DNA of 64,000 nucleotides, taken from contig OY743170.1 of assembly GCA_963555705.1 (NCBI GenBank), positions 28,024,862 through 28,088,861 of the forward strand, given 5' to 3'. The notes beneath the pieces are model-generated. The model was given only the letters and a program-made list of their open reading frames with translations. It did not search any database and had not been told where the DNA came from. Shown piece after piece: positions 9,881 through 23,424 of this stretch. Within the stretch, counting starts at the first letter, position 1. The number at the start of each line of letters is the position of its first letter. Source of the stretch: Ligustrum vulgare (lineage: Eukaryota; Streptophyta; Magnoliopsida; Lamiales; Oleaceae). A program made the translations under genes and the position numbers.

Positions 9881-11857
9881 CTACTATCAACTATGAATAT
9901 AATTCTTCACCATTAATGTCTGAATGTCCATCGTGACTCAGAAATTTCTCAAACTTCTTACAGGACATCTGTAAACAAGTTAAAGGGACCCCTCTTTAAC
10001 TTCTCTAAATCCAACAAAAACCTAAAAGTTTCTTCATATTATTTAAACTGTTCAAACCGAACTTGAACGGAAGATTGAGCTTGATCAATTAAAAAAAAAA
10101 AGTATTCAACTCTAAACGATTCTTCACCTGATAGTGTCACATCATCACTGCCACTTTCATCAAATTGTCTTTTTCTTCTAATGGTGCGATTTTCCTGAAA
10201 TTTAGGTTCGATTCCCATCTCACTACCTAGTTGCTTAGCTTCACCTATAGCACTATCAAACACCCATGTTCTCTGTAGTCATGAAGAAATGTAATGAGTC
10301 CTTGTAAGAGGTTTATTGCGAGGCCAAATAAAGCATCTCTTAACATGACTTTCCCACCGTGTTTGTGACAATGGCTTAAGAGTCAAACCGGGCACCATAT
10401 CTTTAAAAAAAATTCATCTTTTTGGAGAAGAAGAAAACAAAGTGTAAATACATTGCACCACTCCAAAAAATGACTTTGCTTTAGAACAACATTCAACCAT
10501 ATCCACAATAGCCAAATTAAGACTATGACAACCACATGGAGTATAGAAAGCTCGATCTAGGATTTATTTCAAGTATTCTTTTTTGTACACCTTTGTGCCT
10601 TCCACTCGTGTTAGATCCGTTGTCATACCCTTGCCCTCTTACATCATCAATGTCAAGCCCAAGTCTAGTTAGCACATTTTTCAGTTCATTCGATAATCCA
10701 AGTCCGATGTGTCATCCACCTTCAAAAATTCAACCCAATATTCTTCTACTGTTAATTTGTTTGTCGAATCATCCACACATCGTAGTGCTAGAGACATTTG
10801 TTCCTCATGACTCGCGTCTGGAGTACAATCAAGAATGACAAAAAAATATTTTGCATGTAACGATTGCACTTCTCACTTCATTTGCCAAAGTCAATATCAA
10901 CTTATTTTGAATTTTTGGTCTGAGGTATGTATACTGAATTTCTCGTGCTTGGGCACGCCGAACATGCTCTTCCATTACTGGATCAAACTCAGCAACCATT
11001 TCTATCATTTGTAAAAATAGACCATTGTTCTCAACATGGAACTTCTCATTATCTGCTCGAAATGCCAAAGTATTTTTGGCGAGCCTTTTCACAATGGAGA
11101 TTATTCTTGTCAAAACTTGCCTCCAATGATGTCTTTCTTTATTGATTTGAAGTTGCACACTATGATCAATTGTTTGTTGTATTTTCAGCCTCTTTTCCAA
11201 ATCAATCCAAGAAAACATGCAGTCCATGTGATCCTTACTGGCTTCATGGTTTCTAAGACTCCTATGCACATTACGCTTATCTCTGTATCCGTCATTGCCC
11301 AATTGCCCCATTCTACTAATCATTTGTTGCATCTTGAAAAATTTGCAACAAAAGCAAAAGATCTTATCTTGAGACACAGAATATACAATCCATCGTCTAT
11401 CACTTGTCTGCCCATTTGTTAGTACCCGTTTGTAATGTGATGAATCAAAATGCCTGTTGTTACTATCTTTAGGAAACAAAAGATCATCCACTCTCTTTGG
11501 ACCCATTTCTACTAAATAATCAATCAATTTCTGATCAATGTTATTCCAATTCACGGGATCCTCTAAATTCAAAGTCGAACTTTTTGTTTGATCCATCTCT
11601 TCAGCTCGAGCTTCCTCATTGTCATGCAATTCATCAACCTTGGCATCTTCATCGCTCGATTCATTCAAATCTACAATTTCATACATTTCCTCATTTTCAT
11701 TCTGGTCAATTTGATCTCCAGTCATCACTCTCTCCTCTATTTCTTCTATGTTTCGATTAAAGTATTTGTTAATATCTCCTGCTTGACTTTGAATTATTGC
11801 GGTTTCCCTTTGCTTCCTCTTTCTCTTTTATGCTCCAGACTGATGTTTAGGAGGCAT
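9881..11857 (-). pseudogene. hAT transposase, TTF zinc-finger/DUF4371 type (ZMYM1-like), broken
   Basis: The minus-strand frame starts at 11857 (MPPKHQSGA) and has a stop after nine codons. From 11728 it gives an acidic region, then a TTF-type zinc finger with WIVYSVSQDKIFCFCCKFF and the NHEASKDHM block, then the start of the DUF4371 core. The frame breaks near 10830. A second piece (10869-10681) has [17 protein letters not shown], followed by RGQGYDNGSNTSGRHKGVQ near 10640-10580, which are hallmark motifs of this transposase group. Further frame breaks follow, with conserved QTRWESHVKR near 10360. The remains end near 9885 around DINGEELYS, so the C-terminal dimerisation domain is lost. An intact protein would excise and reinsert its element; this copy cannot. 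Confidence 0.85.
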
Positions 11858-12504
11858 TGTTTATTATTATACACAAAATAGCATTATTTCAATGATCTAT
11901 AAATATTTCAAAAATCTACAAGTATCACAATTTACCAATCACCAATTTACAAACAAATCCCAATTTACAACCTAAAAATCAAAAATCACAATTCACAAAC
12001 AAATCAGATATTCACCAAATCTCAATTCACAACTTATAACTTAATAATCACATTTCACACATCCAATCAAATATTTACCAAATCTCAATTCATAATTCAC
12101 GAAAGGGGAATATGGGGCTCATAAGCGTCACATTGCAAAAAATCTATATGTAACATTTATGCATAATTTCCAAATAACACTTCAATCATAATGAATCAAG
12201 GTTTAACCTCATTGCCAGAGAATTGCGGATCGTTCAAAAATTGGGCAGTGGGCACCCAAGAAGACCATTCACCAATTACTCCTTACTCCCTAGGGCTTAG
12301 ATGCTAGAAATTGAGAATCTAAAAAAAATTGAGAAACCCAGATTCAAATTAGAAGTCAAAATTACAATTTACAAAACCAAAAAATCAAAATTTATAACTT
12401 TAACTTACGGTACAGGTACTTACCACAAGTCCACTGTCCGCCGAGCTAGAGCTTGGAGCTGGAGGGAGTGCAGGTGCGGGCGTAAGCATGGAGAGGACTC
12501 AGAG
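11858..12504. other. Spacer upstream of the hAT transposase
   Basis: A/T-rich sequence with repeated AATTCACAA-like words (11935-12070). It may be the subterminal region of the hAT element, but no terminal inverted repeat was identified. Confidence 0.35.
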
Positions 12505-13275
12505 GAACTACTACCTAATTACAATTGCAACTTAATTTCAATTTTGCAATTAATTACAATTATAAATAATGAATTTGTAAATCATGACCGATCTTTTTTG
12601 CAAACATTAATTGAATTAGTTACATTCACCATAATTACAATTACAATTTACAATTAATTACAATTGTAACTTTATTTCAACTTTGCAATCGATTACAATT
12701 TGTAATCAATTATAGTTTATAATTAATACAATTATAACTTTATTTTAATTTTGTATTTAATTACAATTGTAACTAATGATATCGAAAAAACATTAGTGTA
12801 AAATTAATTATTGTCTCCTCCTCCTCCTCCTCCTCCTCCTCCTCATAAATGATTTATGAGCAGTGCCACTAATGGAGGTATTGCACCGCAAGCACCAATT
12901 GAAAATTTATTCCCTTCAATCAAAGCCAAACTTGACATAGCATGCTATGTTTTGTTTGGCAGTCTTTGTGCCTATTTTTAACACATAAATTTAAAAGAGA
13001 GAAGAGATTTCGTGTGACTTGTAATAAACAATTAAGTTGCAATAGTAATTACTTAGGTCAATTTATAATTAATTGCAAAATTAAAATTAAGTTACAATTG
13101 TAATTAATTATAAACTGTAATTCATTACATATTAATGTAATTAAGTACAATTCGTAATTGATTATAATTTAAATTGCAACTTAATTGTAAGTAATTAATT
13201 AGTTCGTTACATTTGTAACTAATTACAAAATCGAAATTAAGTTACAATTATAATTAATTACAAGCTGCCAATATG
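12505..13275. repeat. Large AT-rich imperfect inverted repeat
   Basis: The left arm (about 12510-12780) is rich in AATTACAATTGTAA and TTTCAATTTTGCAATTAATT; the right arm (about 13020-13270) carries the complement, e.g. AATTGCAAAATTAAAATTAA. The arms flank a core with a CTC microsatellite and unique sequence. This looks like a foldback element or a MITE-type hairpin. Exact ends and target duplication were not resolved. Confidence 0.5.
12814..12844. repeat. (CTC)n microsatellite
   Basis: About ten uninterrupted CTC triplets lie in the centre of the inverted repeat. Confidence 0.9.
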
Positions 13276-13392
13276 ATTTTCATTGTCTGAATACTTGATA
13301 TTAGCAATATGTTTTATATTAAAATATATTTTAAAATACCTCATATATATTTAAAAACATGCCACTTAATGTTTCGATTTGTGTACTTAACC

Positions 13393-14275
13393 CAAATTTA
13401 AATTAATCAGGCCCCAAATTTCTAATGGCCCAATTCTAGAGCCCTACCTATTCAACATCATCATCTCACATGATTTTTCCTTGCTAGAATGATTCTGACT
13501 TTCCATACAACTCACAATTTTCCTCAATTACTATCATAGCATCATTCACGCGTTTCCTTAGCAAATTCTATCCCAAAATTCTTTCACAATTATTTCCAAT
13601 CTTCACAATTAATTTCGATCTTCTATATTTTTTCATAACCTAGCAATTGAGATACCCAACATCGTGTATATTTCCTTCCCCTCCATTGTCTCTCAAAATA
13701 CACAAGAAATCTCCAAAAACTCAATTTCTGGGTAAGCTCTCAACTGACTATCCCTGAGGCTTCGAATACTGTCTCTCATCACTCACAGATCCAACCAAGC
13801 CTCGAACCTTCTATAAACAATCCACAGAAATTAAGTTTCACCCAATCGACAAAAATTCTACACATTCACGATAAATTTCCACACCTTCAATATGCTCTAA
13901 TCCAAATTAATGGGATTTAGAGAAATTGAAGATCATCACTTTGATCCAAACAATTTATTCGATTGATACAAGGAATTTAGAAACAGCCCCTCATCCACCA
14001 AAATCGAATACCCCAATTTTTACAACCAACACCACCACATTTTCGCCTGAACCACCGTGACCGCCATCTCCAAAATCACCCCTTCCTGCCTCATCCCCCC
14101 CCCCCCAACAAATTTACACCCAAAACAGCTAAAACCCAAGATTAAACAAAGTCCAAACACTTAAATGAAATTATGTGACTTTAAATTTTAGTTATTTTCA
14201 CTAAAATGTTTCATTTAAAAGTTAGGTTTAAAGGATGATGTAACGTTCTGGGTTTATAAAACTCGGAGCATTACA
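13393..14275 (+). repeat. 5' LTR of Tekay/Del-like element, deleted copy
   Basis: From AAATTTAAATTAATCAGGCC this matches the 3' LTR from about 19216 over some 750 bases, then jumps near 14160 to match the last 110 bases of that LTR (23625-23736). It lacks the first roughly 230 bases and a long internal part. It ends CTCGGAGCATTACA, next to the primer site. A run of C near 14093-14106 is unique to this copy. Confidence 0.8.
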
Positions 14276-14278
14276 ATG

Positions 14279-14291
14279 TGGTGTCAGAGCC
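14279..14291 (+). other. Primer binding site of the Tekay-like element
   Basis: TGGTGTCAGAGCC lies three bases after the LTR end, a variant of the tRNA-Met primer site used by plant chromoviruses. Confidence 0.8.
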
Positions 14292-14846
14292 AGTATGCAG
14301 TTTTGTAGACTGACAAATTTTCCAAGAGATTTTCAAAAGACATTTTTGTTATTTAAATATTATTATTAATGGAAATTACCATTGCCATCATTCCTTCTGC
14401 GGACTCCGAAGGTAAAGAAGTTTACTATAAAGTTTAATATTATTGTAATTATTGTTTCGGTACTTGTTTAAATGTTTTATAAGATTTGGATGAAGGAAGG
14501 AAGTAATTGTATCCGAAATAAAGAGAATAAATGAGTTTGAGTATAATGGGAAATAATTAAAGGAAGCATATTTTAAAGAATGATTTTATAATTTTTTGTC
14601 CTTGAATTTAAAAAATAATATTAAACAACCCTAACTGGTTGCATAATTGGTATTCTTTTAGACATGGCTCCATTTGCTAGAAGTAAATAGAGAAATCTAG
14701 ACATGACATTTTTAGAATATCTATCTTTTAGACCGACACCTCATGCTAGTATATAAGATCACATACTTGGTTACCGTGCTGCACGTTGGGAGGCCATGGC
14801 TAGTGGTTAATGAGCAACTAATGTCCAGACCATTGGCCATCTATTG
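14292..14846 (+). other. Decayed leader/gag region of the Tekay-like element
   Basis: This is internal sequence between the primer site and the nested solo LTR. No gag domain is readable; the zone is interrupted by stops in all frames. Confidence 0.5.
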
Positions 14847-15729
14847 TGATGAGAACCCGGGAGGGGGTCCTCGTCGTAGCTCGCGGAATAACGCTTGGAA
14901 AGTTCCGAATTCAGGTTGGAACGGACGATAACACTACAACCTGAGCCTCACGATGTAAGAACCATGGGTATATTAAACCCAAGACCCGTTACGATGCGGA
15001 AACAAGAACGTAATGGTTTGAACGCCACAAAGGATGCCCACGCCTTTGATAAGTTCGATTTGTTGAACGTCACAAGATTTGAATCTTGATAAGTTCGTTG
15101 TTTAAAGGGAAATTTCTCACCTTTAGAGAGAGTAAAAACACTCAATAATTTTATTCATCAAAAGTATTCTGTTTTTACATTGAATGGAAAAGCATATAAA
15201 TAGACAAAATAAACCCTAGTCGCTAACTGACTCTGAATAGAATTCTAATTAGGCTAAAATAACTAAAATTACCAAAATTACCAAAATTGGAAAAAGAATA
15301 AAAAAACAATAAAGGAAATACAAATCAACTGAAATACTAAAAATCCCGAAAATCTGATTCGCGCCGGTTACGGCCGTAAAAGTCTTACTTACGGCCGTAA
15401 GTCCTTCTCTGATCAAAATGTCTTAATATTAGTTACGGCCGTGAAGATTGATGGTACGACTGTGAAATTCCATGGATTAGTTACGGTCGTTAGAACCCAA
15501 GTTACGGCCCTAAATGCTATTCTGCCCAAATTGTGCACTGATAATGTTACGGCCGTAATTATGGAAGTTACGGCCGTAAAAGCCTTTCTGCCTTGATTTC
15601 TGATCCTTTGACGTGATTTGAGTCTCGACTCGAGCCCAACATGAAACTTGTTCATTTTCCTATGTAGAATATTGTTGAATTGCCCGTATCTTGATTTCTC
15701 ATTTTTGACGTCTTTTCTGGATCACATCA
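14847..15729 (-). repeat. Solo LTR nested in the Tekay-like element, perfect 5-bp TSD
   Basis: It begins TGATGAGAACCC and ends GGATCACATCA. TATTG flanks it on both sides (14842-14846 and 15730-15734). It has the same architecture as the element 1 LTR, including eight TTACGGCCGTAA-type palindromes at 15365-15585 and a TATA-like sequence near 15195-15202. Loss of the internal part by LTR-LTR recombination explains a single LTR with an intact target duplication. Confidence 0.9.
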
Positions 15730-15734
15730 TATTG

Positions 15735-18700
15735 TCAACATTTCCAATTAATCAGCGACAATTAGCAAAATAGTTTTATATTGATGTGAGGAGGCATTAT
15801 GAAGGAATGGTTAACTTTCATACTCTTTGCGATGAGCTTATCATGCAATGGGGCCGCTATCGAGCCCCTGCGCCTATACCCGCACCAGTGATAGTGATAG
15901 TATTTGATGATGATGATGATGATGAGCTATTAGAAACCGAGCCACTAGTAGTATCTGATGCTGAGTCAGGAACATATGATTATACCCTTGCATGTACAGA
16001 AATGCTTTGAACTAGACCAACTATGACCAGGCTACCCCAGGACAAAGCCCCACAGCCCATGCTACCATTATTAGGGACTTACTCCAGGCTATTCAGGAGT
16101 CAAGGACAATTTTCAGGGCTATCTAGTATGTCTTCAGGACAAACCATCTAAGGGGATTACATCGATTTTAATACAGTAGTATGTGAATACAGTGATGTTT
16201 TCCTTGATAACTTACCAGGCACCCCGCCTAATTGACAAGTGGAATTACTAATTGACTGGGTATTGGGAGATGTCTCTTTCTCTAAAGTTTCGTACCTTAT
16301 AGCACCAACAGAGTTACATGAATTGAAGGTTTAATAGGAGTAATTTTTAGAGAAGGGTCTTATCAAGCCGAGTGTATCTTCATGTAGAGCACCTATCACG
16401 TTTGTGAAGAAAAAGGATGGAAGCATGATGATGTGTATCAATTATCGAGAACTCAATAATCTGACAATAAAGAATAAGTACCCATTTCCCAAGACTATTT
16501 TCTCAAAGAATGGCTTGAGATCGTGTTATCATCAGCTAAAGATTAAGCCAGTCAACGTACCAAAGATAGCAGGATGTGATATGGACATTATGAGTTCACA
16601 TTGATACCATTCAGTCTCACGAATGCACCTACAATATTTATGGACTTGATGAACCAAGTCTTCCCTAAATATATTGATAAATTCTTCATTGGTTTCAAGA
16701 CATACAGATCTTCTCCATGGATTCTAAGCAGCATTAACATATGAGAATTGTATTGGAAACATTGAGGGCAGAAAAGTTGTATGTCAAATTCAAGAAATGT
16801 GGGTTTTGGCTTGAGAGGGTAGACTTCTTAGGTCTCGTTGTTGCAGATAGGGGCAATGAGGTCGATCCTTTTAAGGTTGAGATTGTAACTAATTGACCAA
16901 CACTTGCAGATGTTGGAGACGTGAGGGGTTTTCTAGGATTAGCTGGATATTATAGACGATTCATAAAGAGGTTCTCCAATATAGCAGGTCATATAACTCA
17001 TTTGATTAGGAAATGAGTTAAATTTCAGTGGACTAAATAGTGTGAGCAAAGTTTCCAAGAGCTAAAGAATAGACTATTTTCACCACCGGTGTTGACTATA
17101 CCAGATAGGTCTAATGGTTTCATAATTTACAACAATGCCTCCAAACATGGATTACGAAGTGTATTGATGCAAAATGGAAAGGTGATCACCTATGCTTCAA
17201 GACAATTGGAGTCACGTGAAAAGAATTATCTAACCAATGATCTAAAAGCTTACAGCTGTAGTGCATGCTCTAAAGATTTGGAAATATTATTTGTATGGAA
17301 GTAAATGCGAGATTTACATCAATCACAAGAGTCTCAAGTATTTCTTCACTCAGAAGGAACTAAAGGGAAGACATTGTCGATGGCTAGAGTTGATAAAGGA
17401 GTATGACTCACTATTCTTTACCACCTTGGTAAAATAAATAAGGTTGCAGATGCATTGATCAGAAAGAATGTTGGACATTTATAAGCTTTGGGAACAGTGC
17501 AAGATAAGTTAATTCGGGGATTTTTAGAATCTGAGGATTAAAGTGTGAGCCCCATCAATCCAAAGTTTTAGTATATTAGCAAATTTGATTGTTAAGCCAG
17601 ATTTGAGAGGTCAGATCATCACGACTTAAGAAGGTGATAAGTTCTTGGAAAATATCAGAATTGAAGTTGGAAGGGGTAAGAGTGTAGGTTTCAAGATTGT
17701 TGTTGATAAAGCACCTATGTTCAAGGGTTGTCTCTAGGTGCCGAAAGATAAACATATCAGAAATGAGATCATGTTGGAAGCCCATTCAGCACCATAAGTA
17801 GCTCATTTGGGAGGGACAAAGATTTATTGTGATCTACGTAATACCTTCTGGTGGAGTAACATGAAGGGTTGTATTTCAAAAAATTTCTCACGATGCATGA
17901 CCAGTCAGCAGTTCAAGGCTGAACATTAAAGACCGTTAGGATGGTTGAATCCTTTAAATATACCAGAATAGAAATGGGAGAAAATTTCCATGGATTTTAT
18001 GACAGGTTTAACGAGATCAGTAAGAGGGCATGACGCTATTTGAGTTATTATGGATTGACTTACTAAGTCAGCCCACTTCCTTCCAATTTGAATGACTCTC
18101 AGCTTAGATCAGTTAGCATAGTTATATATTAGAGAGATTGTTCGACTTCAAGGAGTACCAGCTTCCATTGTTTCGAATAGAGTTTCGAGGTTTACCTCGA
18201 GGTTTTGGAAAAGTTTGCAGACAGATATGAGTACTGAGTTGAATTTTAGTACTACCTTCCATTCCCAAAGTGACGGGAAATCTGAACGCACCATTCAGAT
18301 ATTAGAAGATATGCTTAGAACTTATGTTCTAGACCTAAGTGGATATTAGGAGACTCATCTACAATTGGTGGAGTTTGCCTACATCAGCAATTTTCAGTCT
18401 ACTATTGGTATGGCACAATACGAAGCACTTTATAGACGAATATGCAGATCACCAGTCTATTGGGATGAGGCTAGTGAGAGGGAAATATTGGGTCTAGAAT
18501 TAATTGAGACTTGGGATATCAAATTGGAAAGATTATATTTTTGAAAGCAGCACCGATGAAAGGCACTTTTCGTTTCGGTTAAAAAGGAAAATTAAGACCC
18601 CGTTTTATCGGATCGTTCAAAATATTGGAAAAAGTAGGAAACGTGACTTATCTTTTGGCTTTGCCACTAGAGCTCTCGATAGTACACAATGTGTTTTACG

Positions 18701-18980
18701 TTTCTTTATTGAAGAAGTATGCTCATGATCGTAGTCACGTGGTAAATTTCGAGTCTATTACGATTAAAAAGAATATGTCTTATGAGCCTTCCTGTGTGCA
18801 TTATAAAGAGGAAATTTCATGTCTTAAGAAACAAAGAGATCCCTTTAGTCAAAATCCAGTGGGGTAGACACGGTAGCAATGAGGCTACTTGGGAAAAGGA
18901 GGAAGAAATTATGACCAAGTACCCAAACATTATAGATCAAGTAAGTTTAAATTTCGAGGATAAAATTATTTTAAGAGGGT
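15735..18980 (+). pseudogene. Tekay/Del-type chromovirus polyprotein, heavily decayed
   Basis: Pieces of a Ty3 polyprotein occur in the usual order. At 16160-16260 is the pre-RT segment (VCEYSDVFLDNLPG). At 16404-16600 is reverse transcriptase ([19 protein letters not shown]), continued at 16610-17000 with TNAPT and a FLGLAGYYRRF block. RNase H is at 17089-17300, with YASRQLESREKNY. The integrase zinc finger and core are at 17780-18450 (SMDFMTGLTRS, THFHSQSDGKSERT-like). A chromodomain-like tail is at 18720-18950 (ATWEKEEEIMTKYP). The catalytic YVDD box is not intact and many stops and frame shifts break it. A GAT-repeat-rich patch at 15900-15925 encodes only aspartates in a decayed upstream zone. 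Family placement is firm; the copy is dead. Confidence 0.85.
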
Positions 18981-18985
18981 AAGGT
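18970..18985 (+). other. Polypurine tract of the Tekay-like element
   Basis: TTTTAAGAGGGTAAGGT immediately precedes the LTR start TGTATTGATCGAG. Confidence 0.65.
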
Positions 18986-20223
18986 TGTATTGATCGAGAA
19001 TTTTTCTGTTAGTATTTATTAAATAAATATTAAAATTCTTAAAATGCGGTGCTACGACTTCACCCATTTTATTGAAAACGTGTTCGTCTAACCGTTTTAA
19101 AGTAAAATTAAATATATTCTAAACATAGTCCAAATTCAATTTTTAGAAATTGTCCAAATTTTATTCATCTTAGGATCCAATCTAATTCTAGTCCAATCCA
19201 GTATTTTATTATCTTGTATAAATTTAAATTAATCAGGCCCTTGCCCCAATTCTATAGCCCAACATATTCAACATCATCATCTCACACGATTTTTCCTTGC
19301 TAGAATTATTCTGACTTTCCATACAACTCACAACTTTCTTCAATTACCATCACAACATCATTCTCACGTTTCCTTAGCAAATTCTATTCCAAAATTCTTC
19401 CACACTTATTTCCCATCTCCACAATTGATTTTGATCTTCTATATTTTTTTCCTAACCAACTAATTGAGAACCCAACATCATGTATATCTCCTTCCACTTC
19501 CATTGTCACTAGAATACACAAGAAATCACCAACAATTCAATTTCTGGGTAAGCCCTCAATTGAATATCCCTGAGGCTTCACACATTGCCTCTCATCACTC
19601 ACATATATACAGCCACTTCCATAGTCAACCAAACTTCACAACAACAGACCCACCGAGCCTCTAACCTTCTATAACCAATCCATAGAAATCGGGTTTCACC
19701 TAACTGACACCAATATTGCTTATTCAAGAGAAATTCACACATCTTCAATATGCTCTAATCCAAATCAATGGAATTTAGAGAAATTGAAGATCATCACTTT
19801 GATCCAAATAATGGATTTAAGTGAGACAGGGAATTTAAAACAGCCTCTCATCCACCATAATCAAACCACCACAATTACCACCACCACCACAATGCCACCA
19901 CACCGGTGGCCTGAACCAATATGACCGCCACTGCTCTCCTCATTTCCCCCAACAAATTTACACCCATAACAACCAAAATCAAAGATTAAACAAAGCCTAA
20001 ACACTTACATCAATAATCAACCCATTTTAAAAGGAGTATTGTTAGAAAATCACAAAACTTGAGTCTTGGTTTGCCTCGATTCTTTCGCACAAACACCCAA
20101 AATATCTTCTCCCTTTTCTCACACCCACACCACCACGTGCCGAGGATGCCATCACTGGTTGAACGGTTGGCAGTACTGAATAGAGATGGGCCGATCGCCC
20201 ATCTCCTGCTTCTCCTCTCTAGT

Positions 20224-20226
<3 letters not shown>

Positions 20227-20308
<82 letters not shown>
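20227..20308. repeat. (GA)n microsatellite
   Basis: About 40 GA dinucleotides lie in the 3' LTR. Their length suggests a recent expansion. Confidence 0.95.
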
Positions 20309-20310
<2 letters not shown>

Positions 20311-21166
20311 TCATTTTAAAAAAGTTGATTTTATGAATTTTCACTTTTAGTCCCCTAGTTTAAAACCTATTTAATTCAGTCTTTGAAAGATTTAAATGTT
20401 ATAGGTTTAGTCCCAAGTTTTCATATCTTTATTTCTGCCCTTGTTTCGTAGTACAATTTTTTTCGATTTTAATCAAATTCAAAGTCGATATTTAATGCTA
20501 ACCACACTTTTTACTGGACTCACAACTTTTCAACTGCACATCTTATCAACTTTTATCAAAATCTAATAAAAATCATATTTTTATCAATATCAAATAGGGT
20601 CAGTCCCTAAATATTTAAGCATTGTTTTAATTGTCAGTACAATGTTTTCTAAAAATTCTATTTTAGTCCCAAAACTCTCCAATTTCAATTATGCTAGATG
20701 TTCAATGTAACCCCTCAAATTTTGTTCTCATTTTAAACTTTTAAATCCCAAGATACAAATTTAAAATTTATTTTCTATTTGACTAGATGAGGCATACAAA
20801 CATTTAGAAGGTTGATGTGATATTTTCATTCTATTTTGAACTCGTTGAACTTGAGGTAGTCTTTCCCCTGTTAATTGATTTAAATTATAGAACTGCATGT
20901 AATATGTGATTTATGTGCTTAATTGCACGAGACAAGACGAGACTATTTCTTATGAAATAAATTCAGAATTGTTGATGTTATGCACACCATAAATTATATG
21001 CTTTATTGTATGAGACGAGAAAAGATTATACACATTCACTATGTGATGCTTATGATTTACATGATGAATGGTATAATATGACTTGCATATTTATGTGTTC
21101 AATTATAATATAGATTAATTAATTAATTGACGATGAATCTACTGAGTATCCCTTTTGAAATGCACC

Positions 21167-23424
21167 TGTAACACCTCAAGTTTAAAATCCTAAATATAGA
21201 CGTGTTAACTTCCTTTCACTTTAAATGCGGAATTAAACAATTATAAATATTAAATATTTAATTTTTCTATTTTAAAATTCTAAATTTTTTTTGGCAAAGT
21301 CTCTCCTATAAATTGGACTTAGCCAACTTGTAGAGGGACATCACAACCACAAGAACAATTTAAAAATATCAAAACACAACACATTCAACATCCAACATTC
21401 AACCACGATTCAAATTCAAACTTCAAACACACCAAACTACTCAAAAATCAACCTCAACTCCTCAACATAATAACTTTTAATCAATGAGTTCCAATTAATG
21501 AAATGTGAGATAAACTAACCACTAATGAAAATACTTTAACTCATTTGATACTAAATATAGTTAAGCAATTTAAAAAATAAGTAAATAAAGAAATAACCAA
21601 TAGAAAACTGAAATCAAATCTTTCAATTCAATCTTAAAACATTTATAACTCGGGTACTGCGTGAGTCTGCGACCAAATACTCCCCTTAGAGATCATTTAG
21701 CTTTCGTTACCTAAAATGGGAGAAAAGGGAGGGGTGAGCTATAAAGCTTAGCAATTAAACTTCGTGCACGTGATGCATGTTTATGAGATGACATGCTTTA
21801 AAATGCTTAGAAATATGTATCCCTATTCACTTTAACTTTTCAAACTTTCACTTTAACATTTCAAAACTTCAATTCATTTCTATCGTGAGCTCACTTGGTT
21901 ATCTTCTAGTCAATCAAAATGTAGTGGACAATTTGTCTTATTTAGAGCCAGATTCATTACAACGTAAAGTAGTTTAACATTCACTTTCATTCCACTACAT
22001 TGTGATACTTCATTCCACCGCGAAGCGGTAAAAATCATCTACATTCATTCCTACAATGCAGTTTACTATTTACTTTTCCACTGCAATGCAGTTTAACATT
22101 TTACGCTGGTTCCCTGAGCCCCATTTCCCACACACTTCTTTCATGGGCACCCATTTTTTCTAAAAGCTTGTGATACATAACTTTTGAGAAAAACTTGCTC
22201 TTTTTTCAGATTCTTCAAAACATTTGACTTTCCAAATTCGATGATAATGCATGCTTAAAGATGCAATGACATGATAACATGCATGCTTGAACCTTTCCAT
22301 AAGTTATACGTGCATGTATAAAGTAAATGAAGAGCATCAAAAGAAGGTAAATTGCAAGTAGATCATTTAAGTACTTTAATTCCACAATGACATTCAACTT
22401 TGTGAAAATAGGAAAAGTTTACTTACTTGACATCCTTAGAATTTACTTTCTTAGATTGCGGGTGGAAGTGTCTTGGTTTCCAGTGACGTCAATATACCAA
22501 AAATCTTAATTATACCCATTCATCAATTTAAATATAACTTTTAGTTCATGAACACATTTATTATTCATTTTAATACTTAATCAAACATTAACCGACATTA
22601 AAACTTCAATTTGAGTTCTAAATGAAACCTCACTTTCTAAAATTTCAATTAAGCTTTTAATAATTCATAAACAGAAATGCATACATCTACTAATTCAAAA
22701 TAAACAATCTAAAACCAAAATTTCAACTAATTAATAAAATTTGAAATCTAAATAAAATTGAAAATTGAAATTAATTTCCATACATTGACAAACCTGAAAA
22801 TGTATAAATACATACAATTCCATATATACATATGTGTCTGGCGGGGTGTCTGTATATATGTGAAAACCATATATGTGTGCGCGACTATGTGTGGCAGTGT
22901 GCATGCGTGAGCGTGTGTATGGTAGTGGCTGGTGAGGCTGGCTGATGAGGAGAGGAGTTGCGACGGGGGAGGCTACCGAGTGGGGGAGAGAGAGAGAATG
23001 AGTGTGAGGGAGGGTGTGAGATGTCGAGATTGGGGTTTAGGCTAGGTTTTGAGTTTAACTTTTGTGTAAATTGCAAGTTGAGTCCCAACTTTAGGTGAAT
23101 GAGTAATTTGGCCCAAAACTTCCATTCAATTCCAAAATGCCACCAAACTTTTCCATTTTCAATTTAAAAGCATTTTGGCCAACTATAAAATTAATTAAAT
23201 AGAAAATATCATGCTCAGCAAATTAGATTAGTAATTACACATACAATTGCATTTAAACAACTTTCTAATTTTGCACATTAATTGTCACGGCGTCCAAGTT
23301 CATCAACTGCAAAATAATACAAATTATTACCAATAATAATATTAATTAAATGATTTGTAATGAGCTCTACATAAACGTTACATGGAATATAAAGATATAC
23401 GTAAAAATAAAAGGCGGTATTATA
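21167..23424 (-). repeat. Solo LTR of a related Tekay-like family, antisense
   Basis: It starts TGTAACACCTCAAG and ends GGCGGTATTATA, matching the copy at 31915-34518. Read on the minus strand it begins like the other Tekay LTRs (start, then TTTTTACG) and contains the conserved ACTGAGC-type and CTCACCC-type blocks. It therefore lies opposite to its host element. The flanks do not give a clean 5-base duplication: GCACC on the left, GGCAG then CTCACC on the right. Confidence 0.75.

Noticed and set aside
15786..16010. Acidic ORF with an aspartate run
   Set aside because: The run comes from a GAT trinucleotide repeat in a decayed Tekay-type internal region; no independent gene is supported.
20059..20319. 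Open frame ending in a long Arg-Glu repeat
   Set aside because: The repeat is only the translation of the (GA)n microsatellite in an LTR, and the upstream part has no protein features.
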